DNA of 36,173 bases from an uncultured Bacilli bacterium (lineage in GTDB: Bacteria > Bacillota_I > Bacilli_A > RF39 > UBA660), in NCBI GenBank assembly GCA_934101115.1, contig CAKOPW010000012.1, positions 1 to 36,173 on the forward strand, given 5' to 3'. Below, in pieces: positions 15,267-23,258 of this stretch; within the stretch, counting starts at the first letter, position 1; every line of letters begins with the position of its first letter. Position numbers and translations under genes: made by a program. A model generated the notes under the pieces. The model was not told where the DNA came from. It did not search any database and saw nothing but the letters and a program-made list of their open reading frames with translations.

Positions 15267-16520
15267 ATGAATTCAAAAAATAACATTGATGTTGACAATA
15301 TTATTGATGGTTCTAATGCACTTAAACCTGATATGAACCTTGTTGAAGATAATATCATTCCTTTTCCTAATGTTAATCAAAACGACGAAAATGATATTAA
15401 TAGTGATACTAATATAAATGGAGATGCACATAGTGCTAATAATAATGAAAACAAATCTGTTGATATGACCGGGAAAAAAGTAAATGAAAATGGTGAGGTA
15501 GAGGATTCTTCAACAAAAAAGGCTGTAAAAGCTTTAGGGCGTGGAGCTGCTGCTTATTTTACTGGTGGAGAGTCGTTGAAGGTTGATCAACAAATTACTA
15601 ATAATCGTGTTGGTGATAAATTAATTGGAGTCGTATCTGATGGGCTTGAAAAAATGCCTGGAGTAGAAGCAGTAGCTGAACAACTTGATGAACTCAATGT
15701 TGCGGATACAGCCAATGCCGCGATGGACACAGTGGGTTCTGCTATGAATGGAGATATAGCTGGAGCTGTAAAGTCTGGAGCCAAAACTGTTAAGGAAGTA
15801 AATAAAACAAAAAATGCGATTTTAAAAAAAGTGTTTGGAATATTGCTTCCAATTGTTCTTTTTATCGTCCTTTTTATCGTCCTTTTTGTTATCATTTTGT
15901 CTCCAACTTTGGGTGGATTTATCAATCTTACGAATAGTGTTATGACATTTGTTGGTTCTTCCTCAGGAAATTCGTCTTCTGAAAGTCAACCTGGTCCAAG
16001 AGATGATGGAAATTATGTTGATAAAGCTATAGTATCTAATATGGATATTCAAATCACTGAGGCTCAAATAGAATATCTTAAATCATCAATTCCTGGTTGG
16101 GATTCTTTAAATAGTTTTCAAAAAAATATTATAATGGCTAGTTATTCATTAATTGGAAAAGTCGAATATGCTTGGGGCGGAAAGCCAAGTGCTGCTGGAC
16201 TTAGTGGAGTTGGGAGCGGACTTGATTGTTCTGGATTTGTTTCATGGTCTATTTGGACCGCAAGTGGAACTCCTTTTAATCAAAGTACAGAATCTTTAGC
16301 AAGCAATCTTGGATCTAATGGCTTAGAAAAAGTAGAAAAGTCTGAATTATTACCAGGAGATATTGTTATTATACGAAGACCTGATAATACGGGACATGCT
16401 TTAATTTATGCTGGAAATAATCAATATATTCATTCTCCTGGGAAAGGTCAAAAGGTTAAGATGAGTTCATATTCATTTAATGAAGGAAATACAGTTTATT
16501 ATGCAAGGTATATTGGATAG
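15267..16520 (+). CDS. Membrane-anchored NlpC/P60 endopeptidase with long cytoplasmic tail
   Basis: The 417-residue protein has an acidic, Asn-rich disordered N-terminus (1-90), an Ala/Gly-rich region (90-180), one strongly hydrophobic span (about 186-212), and an outer NlpC/P60 domain. The catalytic set is visible: Cys321 in LDCSGFV, His377 in TGHALIY, His389 in YIHSPG. NlpC/P60 enzymes cut peptide stems of peptidoglycan. Together with the M23/lysozyme-like protein it gives this cluster two wall hydrolases. The 180-residue inside tail is unusual for this family and could contact the cytoplasmic ATPases. The span is partly encoded by a 12-bp tandem repeat. Confidence 0.82.
   Translation: MNSKNNIDVDNIIDGSNALKPDMNLVEDNIIPFPNVNQNDENDINSDTNINGDAHSANNNENKSVDMTGKKVNENGEVEDSSTKKAVKALGRGAAAYFTGGESLKVDQQITNNRVGDKLIGVVSDGLEKMPGVEAVAEQLDELNVADTANAAMDTVGSAMNGDIAGAVKSGAKTVKEVNKTKNAILKKVFGILLPIVLFIVLFIVLFVIILSPTLGGFINLTNSVMTFVGSSSGNSSSESQPGPRDDGNYVDKAIVSNMDIQITEAQIEYLKSSIPGWDSLNSFQKNIIMASYSLIGKVEYAWGGKPSAAGLSGVGSGLDCSGFVSWSIWTASGTPFNQSTESLASNLGSNGLEKVEKSELLPGDIVIIRRPDNTGHALIYAGNNQYIHSPGKGQKVKMSSYSFNEGNTVYYARYIG
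15858..15893 (+). repeat. 12-bp tandem repeat inside the membrane span codons
   Basis: CTTTTTATCGTC occurs twice in tandem (15858-15869, 15870-15881), followed by a related CTTTTTGTTATC (15882-15893). In frame it encodes repeated Leu-Phe-Ile-Val. Copy changes would lengthen or shorten the span by four residues without a frameshift. Confidence 0.75.
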
Positions 16521-16529
16521 GTGATAAAA

Positions 16530-17132
16530 ATGAAAAGAATTTTAAGGGTATTTATATTATGTTTGATAAGTGTTCCAACAATTTGTTTGGCTGCAGGAAG
16601 AAATGTTACTTTTGATGTGAATTTTGAAGATGTTGATTCAAGTTCAATTAATAATATTTATGTTTATTATACTGATAAGTCTGAAAGTGAATATTCTATC
16701 ACTTTGAAAAAAGAAAACAATTACTTTTATAGTTATGATCTTTATAATGGAAGTGATATTTTAAGAGTGAGTGTTTTGTTTGATCAAAATGATTTGTATG
16801 GAGAGTCAAGTATTGTGAAAACAGATAATGGTTATAATATACATATAAACGTAAAGTCTCAAGGAAGCAATGAGATTATTATAAATAATACGCCAACAAC
16901 AGTAGCTACTACAACGACTACAACAACAGCTAATGGTCAAACATCAACTACCACGCAACAAAATCAAACGATAACTACTATACAAACAGAAACAACTACT
17001 AGCAAGACAAAAGAAGAAAAACAAAATCAAATGATAAAAAATGCATATATTTTTATTTTGATTGTGGCAGGAATATTTGTAATAATATTTTTAGGCTATG
17101 CTACAATAAAAATTGTAAACGCCAATAAATAA
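16530..17132 (+). CDS. Secreted, C-terminally anchored Thr-rich protein
   Basis: The 200-residue product has a cleavable signal peptide (to about residue 21, ICLAAG), a beta-rich outer domain of about 90 residues, a Thr-rich low-complexity stalk (about 120-165), and a C-terminal hydrophobic span (about 172-193) with a short basic tail. It is a type I membrane protein facing outward; the stalk could cross the wall. I do not recognise the domain. Start: ATG 16530 with AGGTG at 16518-16522, preferred over GTG 16521, which overlaps that site. It follows the NlpC/P60 gene directly. Confidence 0.75.
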   Translation: MKRILRVFILCLISVPTICLAAGRNVTFDVNFEDVDSSSINNIYVYYTDKSESEYSITLKKENNYFYSYDLYNGSDILRVSVLFDQNDLYGESSIVKTDNGYNIHINVKSQGSNEIIINNTPTTVATTTTTTTANGQTSTTTQQNQTITTIQTETTTSKTKEEKQNQMIKNAYIFILIVAGIFVIIFLGYATIKIVNANK

Positions 17133-17189
17133 TGTAGAAAAAATATTACTTATATATTATAATAATTTATAGAGAAAGTAGGATTAAAT

Positions 17190-19625
17190 ATGAAATTTAA
17201 AGTATCACCAAAAGATATGGTAATTTTTAGTGTTTTTTGTGTTTTTTTACTTTATTTCAGTTCAATTGCAGTATTGAACGTTTTGACGTTGATCAATGAT
17301 GGTGAGTTTTATGGTCTCAATCCGATAGAAGGATTTACTTCAAAATATATCATAGGAACGTTACTAGTGTTTTTTATTGTTTTAGCTGCAATATTTTTTA
17401 GTGTTTCTTCTTCTATATTTGAAAGAGGAAAGGGATTTGGAATTAGTTTTAGTGAAAAAGAGGAAAAAGGTTATTCTCGTTGGTGCAAAGAAAAAGAAAT
17501 GAAAAAGGCCTATAAAATTTTTGAAGTAGGTGTAAAAGACGTTTCGGCTTCAGCTGGTGGAGTTGTATTCATAAATGATGGTAAAAGAATGTGGGTAGAT
17601 GACAGTGAAAACCATACGTTAGTAATCGGAGTTACTGGATCAGGTAAAACGACTGCTGTTGTTGACCCTTTAATATATAGTTTATGTAAACATGGTGAAT
17701 CTATGGTTATAACCGATCCAAAAGGTGAAATCTATAAAAATCACGCTGAGTTATTAAAGGCTCGTGGATATAAAATAGTGGTACTTAACTTTCGTGATCC
17801 TACAAGAGGTAATGCTTGGAATCCTTTAACTTTACCTTATAAATTGTATAAAGCAGGAAATATTGATAAAGCAGTTGAATTAGTTGATGACGTCGCTTTA
17901 AATATTTTACAAGATAAAAAAGCTCAAGACCCATTCTGGGAAAAGAGTGCATCAGACTATTTCTCTGGTTGTGCACTTGGTCTACTTGAGGATGCAACAG
18001 AGGAAGAAGTTAACCTTAACTCAATAAGCTATATGACAACGATTGGAGAAGAAAAACTTCCTGGTAATTCTACATATATTAAAGAATATTTTACTTTAAA
18101 AGGCGAATCATCGAGTCCATATGTATTTGCTAGTAACACAATAAATTCTCCAACAGATACAAGAGGTGGTATTCTTTCTGTATTCCGTCAAAAAATTCGT
18201 TTGTTTGCTTCCCGTGAACAACTATCAGAAATGCTTGCTTATTCAGATTTTAATATGCGAGATATTGGTCAAGAAAAAACCGCAGTTTTTATGATTATTC
18301 ATGATGAAAAAACAACATATCATGCTTTGGCAACAATTTTTATAAAACAATGTTATGAAACTTTAATTGATGTTGCTCAAGCAAATGGTGGAAAACTTCC
18401 TTATAGAACAAACTTTATATTGGACGAATTTGCAAACATGCCACCTTTAAAAGATGTTACAACAATGGTAACAGCAGCCCGTTCTAGAGCAATAAGATTT
18501 ACATTCATTATTCAAAACTTTGCTCAATTAAATGAGGTTTATGGAAAAGAAGATGCTGAAACTATTCGTTCTAACTGTGGAAATTTGATGTATCTTTTAA
18601 CTACTGAACTAGCAGCTTTAGAGGAAATATCTAAGTTGTGTGGAGAAGTTAAATCTAAAAAGGATGATAAAACTGCTTCTCAACCATTGGTTACAGTATC
18701 AGATTTACAAAAATTGAAAATGAATGAAGTTATAATTTTGAGAAATCGTATGAATCCTTTTAGAACTAAGTTGAAACAAGGTTTTGATACTGATTGGGGT
18801 GATTCTGAATTTGGTAAAGCAGAGTTCCCAACTAGAGAGATAAAAGAAATAAAACTATTTGATGTAAAAGAATTTGTTAAAAAAAGAAAAAATATCAAAG
18901 ATGATGGTAAGAGTGGGGCTTTCAATAATCCTTTTGGAAATCCATTTGGTGGTGGAGATGCTCCAAAGATTCCAACATTTGAAGAGTTTATGGCTGCAAG
19001 AAATGCTAAAAAGGCTGAAGAAACAAAAAACAAAGATGGTGCAGCTACTAATATAAATCCGCTTGAAACTAAAACTGAACCACCTAAAAGTAAACTTCCA
19101 ACATTTGATGTTGACGAAATGGTTAAACGTATTGATGCTAAATTAGCCGAGCTTGAAGCTCAAGAAAAACAAGATGAAGAAGCTAAAAAAGGAAATGCTC
19201 CTTCAATTAATGACAATAAAGAAATGTTTAATCCCTTTTCTTCACCAATTCAAAATCCATTTGAAAATAGTGAAACATCTAAAGTCAATCCATTTGAAAA
19301 TAATTTTTCATTGGGCAAAAAAGAAGAACCTTCTATTGTTGATTCTGTTGAAGAAATTCATATAGATGATCAAACTCACGATTCCACACCTATGAGTGAT
19401 CAACCAGTTAAATCATTTGATGAATTAATAAATGAAAATAATAAGCCTTTAACGGGAATTATTGATCCAACAAAGGTTTATGAACCTGAAAATAAAAGTG
19501 TAGAAATAAAACCTGAAGAAGTAAAGAAAGAAGAACCTTCAATAACGGTTGATACTTCAGCAAAAGTAATACCTGATAATGACGTATCTGATGATGCATT
19601 CTTTGATGATTTTTTTGAAGAATAA
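17190..19625 (+). CDS. virD4: VirD4/TraG-type coupling ATPase with long disordered tail
   Basis: The 811-residue protein has two N-terminal spans (about 11-34 and 54-73), then a VirD4-type ATPase domain: Walker A GVTGSGKT (147-154), a DPKGE segment, GNAWNPL, Walker B FILDEF (Asp412-Glu413), and the FIIQNFAQL motif. Coupling proteins bring substrates to the type IV channel. After about residue 565 comes a 245-residue low-complexity tail with five NPF tripeptides and an acidic Phe-rich end (DDAFFDDFFEE). Such tails are often substrate or partner docking regions. No relaxase gene is nearby, so cargo may be protein. A terminator follows at once. Confidence 0.9.
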   Translation: MKFKVSPKDMVIFSVFCVFLLYFSSIAVLNVLTLINDGEFYGLNPIEGFTSKYIIGTLLVFFIVLAAIFFSVSSSIFERGKGFGISFSEKEEKGYSRWCKEKEMKKAYKIFEVGVKDVSASAGGVVFINDGKRMWVDDSENHTLVIGVTGSGKTTAVVDPLIYSLCKHGESMVITDPKGEIYKNHAELLKARGYKIVVLNFRDPTRGNAWNPLTLPYKLYKAGNIDKAVELVDDVALNILQDKKAQDPFWEKSASDYFSGCALGLLEDATEEEVNLNSISYMTTIGEEKLPGNSTYIKEYFTLKGESSSPYVFASNTINSPTDTRGGILSVFRQKIRLFASREQLSEMLAYSDFNMRDIGQEKTAVFMIIHDEKTTYHALATIFIKQCYETLIDVAQANGGKLPYRTNFILDEFANMPPLKDVTTMVTAARSRAIRFTFIIQNFAQLNEVYGKEDAETIRSNCGNLMYLLTTELAALEEISKLCGEVKSKKDDKTASQPLVTVSDLQKLKMNEVIILRNRMNPFRTKLKQGFDTDWGDSEFGKAEFPTREIKEIKLFDVKEFVKKRKNIKDDGKSGAFNNPFGNPFGGGDAPKIPTFEEFMAARNAKKAEETKNKDGAATNINPLETKTEPPKSKLPTFDVDEMVKRIDAKLAELEAQEKQDEEAKKGNAPSINDNKEMFNPFSSPIQNPFENSETSKVNPFENNFSLGKKEEPSIVDSVEEIHIDDQTHDSTPMSDQPVKSFDELINENNKPLTGIIDPTKVYEPENKSVEIKPEEVKKEEPSITVDTSAKVIPDNDVSDDAFFDDFFEE

Positions 19626-19649
19626 CAAGACATTATGTCTTGTTTTTTT
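19624..19649 (+). terminator. Terminator of the type IV secretion-like operon
   Basis: AACAAGACA (19624-19632) pairs with TGTCTTGTT (19636-19644) across a 3-nt loop, followed by five more T. It overlaps the stop codon of the coupling protein. Confidence 0.85.
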
Positions 19650-19696
19650 ATGAGAAGTTAATTATATTAAAGTAGATGTAAGTAGATTTACTTCAA

Positions 19697-19726
19697 CAAA
19701 AAATATGCACTTTTTAATGCATATTT
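19697..19726 (-). terminator. Terminator of the minus-strand YjgR-like gene
   Basis: AAATATGCA (19701-19709) and TGCATATTT (19718-19726) form a 9-bp stem. Read on the minus strand it is followed by a run of T. It overlaps the last bases of the gene ending at 19725. Confidence 0.75.
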
Positions 19727-21173
19727 ATTTGAATAAATTTTTAAATAATGAGTTACCAAGTTTTCTTCCAAATGATGAAGCCGTGTTAGTAATAACTCTT
19801 TCTGTTGCTTTTTCCATTGTTGATTTTTTTGCTCCTGTTGAAGTCTTTTTTTGAATGGTTTTTTTTAATGGTTCTTCTTTTTCTTTATTTAATCTTTCAC
19901 TTAATATATCTTTTGTTGAGGTGTAGTTAAGCTTTTCTTCATATTTTCCGTATAACCAACTTGTTTTTATGTAGGTATCTCTTTCGATATCAGTAATTGT
20001 TCCCATCATACTTTGAGGTGGTAGTATAGTGTATTTATCAACAATAGTTGGCTCTCCATCTTCATTTTGAAGAGATATAAGAGCTTCTCCAGTTTTCAAT
20101 ATACTTATAACTTCACCAGTATTAAAGTTTGGATTTTTTCTAAATGAATCAGAAGCAGCTTTAATTGCTTTTTCGTCAGCTGGAGTATAACTCCTTAAGA
20201 CATGTTGTATTCTATTTCCAAGTTGAGATAGGATTTCTGTAGGTATATCACTTGGGCTTTGGCTAATGAAATAAATTCCTATACCTTTTGAGCGAATAAG
20301 CTTTACTATTTGAATTATTTGTTTGGTTAAGTGTTCTGGCATATCGTTAAAAATTAGATGTGCTTCATCAAAAAATAAAACAAGTTTTGGTTTTTCTGTA
20401 TCTCCAATTTCTGGAAATTCATTATATATTGTTGTCAACATCCATAACATAAATGTTGCATATAAAGATGGCTTTTGAAATAATGTTTGAGCATCAAATA
20501 TATTAATGTTTCCAAAACCAGTGTTGACGTCAAAATGAATCAAATCTTTTATATTAAAAGCGGGAAGGCCAAAGAAAAAGTCTCCATCTTCTTCTTGAAG
20601 AGATAAGATACTTCTTTGAATTGAGCCAATGCTTTGTAAAGTAATATTTCCATATGTAAGGGAATATTCTTTTCTTTTTTCTCCAATATATGTTAACATT
20701 GCCTTTAAATCGTTTAAGTCTATTAAATCAAATTCTTCATCTTTAGCTATTTTGAAAGCTATGGCTAAAACACATCCTTGAGTATCAGTTAAATTGAGCA
20801 TTTTTGATAAAAGTTTAGAACCAATACTTTTAACTGTAGTTCTTACATTGCATCCATTTTTTCCATAAACATCTAAAAAAGTTACGGGAAATTTTTGAGT
20901 TTTAAAGTCTTCAATATTTAATGCATCAATTCTTGATTTTATATTATCATTAATTATTCCTTCTTTTATTGTTCCAGCTAAGTCTCCTTTTACATCACTT
21001 AAGAATACTGGAACTCCAGCTTCTGAAAAACTTTCGGCTAAAACTTTTAAGGTGATAGTTTTTCCACTTCCGCTTGCACCAGTAATAAGTCCATGTCTAT
21101 TTGCTTTATTTAAAAGTAAAGTTGCTTCGCTTGTTTCATTTTTTCCAATCAATATGTTTCCAAATTTATACAT
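19725..21173 (-). CDS. YjgR/HerA-like ATPase (DUF853 family)
   Basis: The 482-residue protein shows Walker A GASGSGKT (32-39), DVKGDLAG, Walker B LVLFFDEAHL, and the SQSPSDIP and LGNRIQHVLRSYTP segments of the YjgR/DUF853 group of HerA-FtsK-like ATPases. A basic Lys/Thr-rich C-terminal tail follows. The biochemical role of this family is not settled; relatives pump or process DNA. It is the only minus-strand gene supported in the window, convergent with the coupling protein gene and divergent from the rhodanese-like gene. GGAGG lies 6 bp before the ATG. Confidence 0.85.
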   Translation of the reverse strand: MYKFGNILIGKNETSEATLLLNKANRHGLITGASGSGKTITLKVLAESFSEAGVPVFLSDVKGDLAGTIKEGIINDNIKSRIDALNIEDFKTQKFPVTFLDVYGKNGCNVRTTVKSIGSKLLSKMLNLTDTQGCVLAIAFKIAKDEEFDLIDLNDLKAMLTYIGEKRKEYSLTYGNITLQSIGSIQRSILSLQEEDGDFFFGLPAFNIKDLIHFDVNTGFGNINIFDAQTLFQKPSLYATFMLWMLTTIYNEFPEIGDTEKPKLVLFFDEAHLIFNDMPEHLTKQIIQIVKLIRSKGIGIYFISQSPSDIPTEILSQLGNRIQHVLRSYTPADEKAIKAASDSFRKNPNFNTGEVISILKTGEALISLQNEDGEPTIVDKYTILPPQSMMGTITDIERDTYIKTSWLYGKYEEKLNYTSTKDILSERLNKEKEEPLKKTIQKKTSTGAKKSTMEKATERVITNTASSFGRKLGNSLFKNLFK

Positions 21174-21198
21174 AAATAACCTCCAAATGCTTACAATA

Positions 21199-21204
21199 AT
21201 TATA
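21199..21204 (-). promoter_or_regulatory. Extended -10 promoter of the YjgR-like gene
   Basis: On the minus strand the sequence reads TGCTATAAT, an extended -10 element, about 25 bp upstream of the ATG at 21173. The -35 region is weak. It is back to back with the promoter for the gene at 21237 within 63 bp. Confidence 0.5.
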
Positions 21205-21225
21205 GCATAAGTAAGCTCTTAAACA

Positions 21226-21231
21226 TATAAT
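21226..21231 (+). promoter_or_regulatory. -10 box giving a probably leaderless transcript
   Basis: TATAAT ends 5 bp before the ATG at 21237, so transcription would begin at or beside the start codon and leave no room for a ribosome binding site. No good -35 box is seen. Confidence 0.45.
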
Positions 21232-21236
21232 ATACT

Positions 21237-21449
21237 ATGAAGAGATTAAGATTAAGTGATTATACAGGTGAAGGAGTACTAATTGATTTGGATATACAAT
21301 ATATCCCTTATCAAAAATTAATCTATGAACCAGAAAAATATTTAAGTAAACATAAAAGATATTTTTTTAAATGTAAACATGGAGTTAAAAGTAAAGAGGT
21401 AGTAAGTGTTTTAGAACTTAAAGGTTATGATGTAACTCAATTGATTTAA
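21237..21449 (+). CDS. Small rhodanese-like protein
   Basis: The 70-residue protein keeps the C-terminal half of a rhodanese fold: a YFFKCKHGVKSKEV loop with Cys46 at the active-site position (C-x-x-G-x-K-S), then an ELKGYDV helix-strand. Single-domain rhodaneses are about 100 residues, so this is a short form. Such proteins carry sulfur as a persulfide; the specific partner is unknown. No ribosome binding site is visible. Confidence 0.65.
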   Translation: MKRLRLSDYTGEGVLIDLDIQYIPYQKLIYEPEKYLSKHKRYFFKCKHGVKSKEVVSVLELKGYDVTQLI

Positions 21450-21469
21450 GTGTTGTTTTATTATATAAT
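21441..21469 (+). promoter_or_regulatory. Promoter of the VTT-domain membrane protein gene
   Basis: TTGATT (21441-21446) and TATAAT (21464-21469) with a 17-bp spacer. The expected start of transcription is near 21476, again at or next to the start codon. Confidence 0.5.
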
Positions 21470-21475
21470 GGATGT

Positions 21476-22099
21476 GTGATTAAAATGGATATAGTTTTGA
21501 TGAGTGTAAACGAAATATTAAATAACTTAGATTCATGGATTGAAGTATTTTTATCCAATTTAGGTATATGGGGAGCGTTGATAAGCTGTTTACTTATAAC
21601 AGTTGAGTCAATTCTTCCCGTTTTGCCGTTATGTGTATTTATAACTTTAGTTTTTTATGCATTTGGTTCTTTTTTTGGCTTCTTTATAAGTTGGATATTT
21701 ACTCTTTTAGGATGCCTTTTATCGTTTACTATTATTAGAAGTGGATTTAGAAAATGGTTTGTTGATAAATTTTTAAATAAGAAAGAAAAGGGTAAATTGA
21801 ATAAACTTATGGGATATGTTGACAATATGAGTGTTTCATCCCTTGCTATGCTTGTAGCTGTTCCTTTTACTCCAGCTTTTGCAGTAAATATAGCAGCTGG
21901 ATTATCAAATATGAGCAGAAAAAAATATATGATAAGTATGATGATAGGTAAAGTATTTATGGTTTATTTCTGGGGATATATTGGAACAACTTTAATAGAA
22001 TGTTTAACTCATCCAGAATATTTGCTTAAAATAGTAGTTATGATGGGACTTGCATTTATTATAAGCAAGATTGTTAATAAGTATTTAAATTTAGATTAA
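21476..22099 (+). CDS. VTT/DedA-like (TVP38/TMEM64 family) membrane protein
   Basis: The 207-residue product has about five hydrophobic segments and the family features: an ITVESILPVLPLCVFI re-entrant segment, a conserved Gly-rich stretch, and AVPFTPAFAVNIAAGLSNMS, matching the F/P-TP...N..AG motif of VTT proteins. Relatives are lipid scramblases or undecaprenyl-phosphate/phospholipid flippases. The start may be GTG 21476 or ATG 21485; neither has a clear binding site and the promoter lies immediately upstream. RmuC follows 10 bp downstream. Confidence 0.8.
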   Translation: MIKMDIVLMSVNEILNNLDSWIEVFLSNLGIWGALISCLLITVESILPVLPLCVFITLVFYAFGSFFGFFISWIFTLLGCLLSFTIIRSGFRKWFVDKFLNKKEKGKLNKLMGYVDNMSVSSLAMLVAVPFTPAFAVNIAAGLSNMSRKKYMISMMIGKVFMVYFWGYIGTTLIECLTHPEYLLKIVVMMGLAFIISKIVNKYLNLD

Positions 22100-22109
22100 G
22101 AGGTGTATT

Positions 22110-23198
22110 ATGGAGTATGTAACAATTGGATTATTGGTTGTTTTAATAATTCTTGTAATAATTAGTTTAGTAATTTCTAAAAAGAATAAAACAAATGAAA
22201 TTAATTTAGTAGGTGAACTTGCTAATTTTAAAAATGATTTAACTAAGAATATGGGAGATTTTAAGTATGATTTAGCACGTGAATTAATTAAAGATTTTTC
22301 TGAGTTAAATGAAAAAGTTGAAAATAAGCTTAATCACATCAATGATAAAGTAAATGAAAAATTGGATGAAAACTTAGAAAAAACTAATAAAACATTTACA
22401 TCAGTTCTTGAACGTCTTTCTAAAATAGATGAAGCTCAAAAAAATATTGATGATCTTTCTAAAGATATAATCAGTTTACAAAGTGTTTTAACCGATAAAA
22501 AAACACGTGGTACTTTTGGAGAAGTAAATTTAAATTATATTTTAACTAATATATTCGGAGAAAAAAGAAGTGTCTATGATATTCAATATCATTTGCCAAA
22601 CGGATATATAAGTGATGCGGTTATTTTTGCACCATCTCCTTTAGGTACAATATGTATAGATTCTAAATTTCCTTTAGAAAACTATGAGAAGATGACAAAT
22701 ACGAACAATTCTAAACAAGAAAGAGAGCTTGCTTTTAAACAATTTAAAGCTGATGTGAAAAAGCACATTGATGATATTTCTAATAAGTACATTATAAGTG
22801 GTGTAACTTCAGATGAGGCTATTATGTTTTTACCAGCTGAGGCTATTTTTGCTGAGATAAATGCATACCATTCAGATCTTTTAAATTATGCGTACAATAA
22901 AAAAGTTTGGATTTGTGGTCCAACAACATTGATGTCCACTTTATCTACAATAAGCATGATTTTAAAAAATATTGAAAGGGATAAATATACAAAAGTTATT
23001 CATGAAGAATTAAACAAATTAGGAATTGAATTCAAAAGGTATAAAGAACGTTGGGATAAGCTTTCTAAAAGCATTGATTCAGTTTCAAATGAGGTTAAAG
23101 ATATTCATACTACAACTGATAAGATCAGTAAAAAATTTGAATCAATAAGCAATGTTGATGATCATTTAATTGAGTACAAAGAAAATGATGTCAACTAG
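22110..23198 (+). CDS. rmuC: RmuC family DNA recombination protein
   Basis: The 362-residue protein has an N-terminal span (about 4-23), a long coiled coil (about 40-135), and the RmuC domain with KKTRGTFGEVNLNYIL, ISDAVIF, ICIDSKFPLENYEKM, AIMFLPAEAIFAEI and CGPTTLMSTL. RmuC limits rearrangements at inverted repeats and has a predicted nuclease-like core (Asp/Asp-x-Lys in DSKFP). It is translated after the VTT gene with AGAGGTG before the ATG and probably co-transcribed. Confidence 0.92.
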   Translation: MEYVTIGLLVVLIILVIISLVISKKNKTNEINLVGELANFKNDLTKNMGDFKYDLARELIKDFSELNEKVENKLNHINDKVNEKLDENLEKTNKTFTSVLERLSKIDEAQKNIDDLSKDIISLQSVLTDKKTRGTFGEVNLNYILTNIFGEKRSVYDIQYHLPNGYISDAVIFAPSPLGTICIDSKFPLENYEKMTNTNNSKQERELAFKQFKADVKKHIDDISNKYIISGVTSDEAIMFLPAEAIFAEINAYHSDLLNYAYNKKVWICGPTTLMSTLSTISMILKNIERDKYTKVIHEELNKLGIEFKRYKERWDKLSKSIDSVSNEVKDIHTTTDKISKKFESISNVDDHLIEYKENDVN

Positions 23199-23208
23199 CT
23201 GTAATTTA

Positions 23209-23238
23209 TTGACATAAACGCGTAAAATATAATATTAT
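23209..23238 (+). promoter_or_regulatory. Promoter of the proline-tailed membrane protein gene
   Basis: TTGACA (23209-23214) with TATTAT (23233-23238) at an 18-bp spacer; a TATAAT at 23228-23233 is too close to the -35 box but may be used with other contacts. Confidence 0.5.
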
Positions 23239-23258
23239 TTAGATGAGGAAGTGATAAT

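Noticed and set aside
16900..17020. Thr-codon repeat as a possible CRISPR-like or satellite array
   Set aside because: It is irregular ACA/ACT codon use encoding the Thr-rich stalk, without a fixed repeat unit or spacers.
6706..19625. A complete integrative conjugative element
   Set aside because: No relaxase, integrase, replication gene or direct repeats are visible around it; flanks are housekeeping genes.
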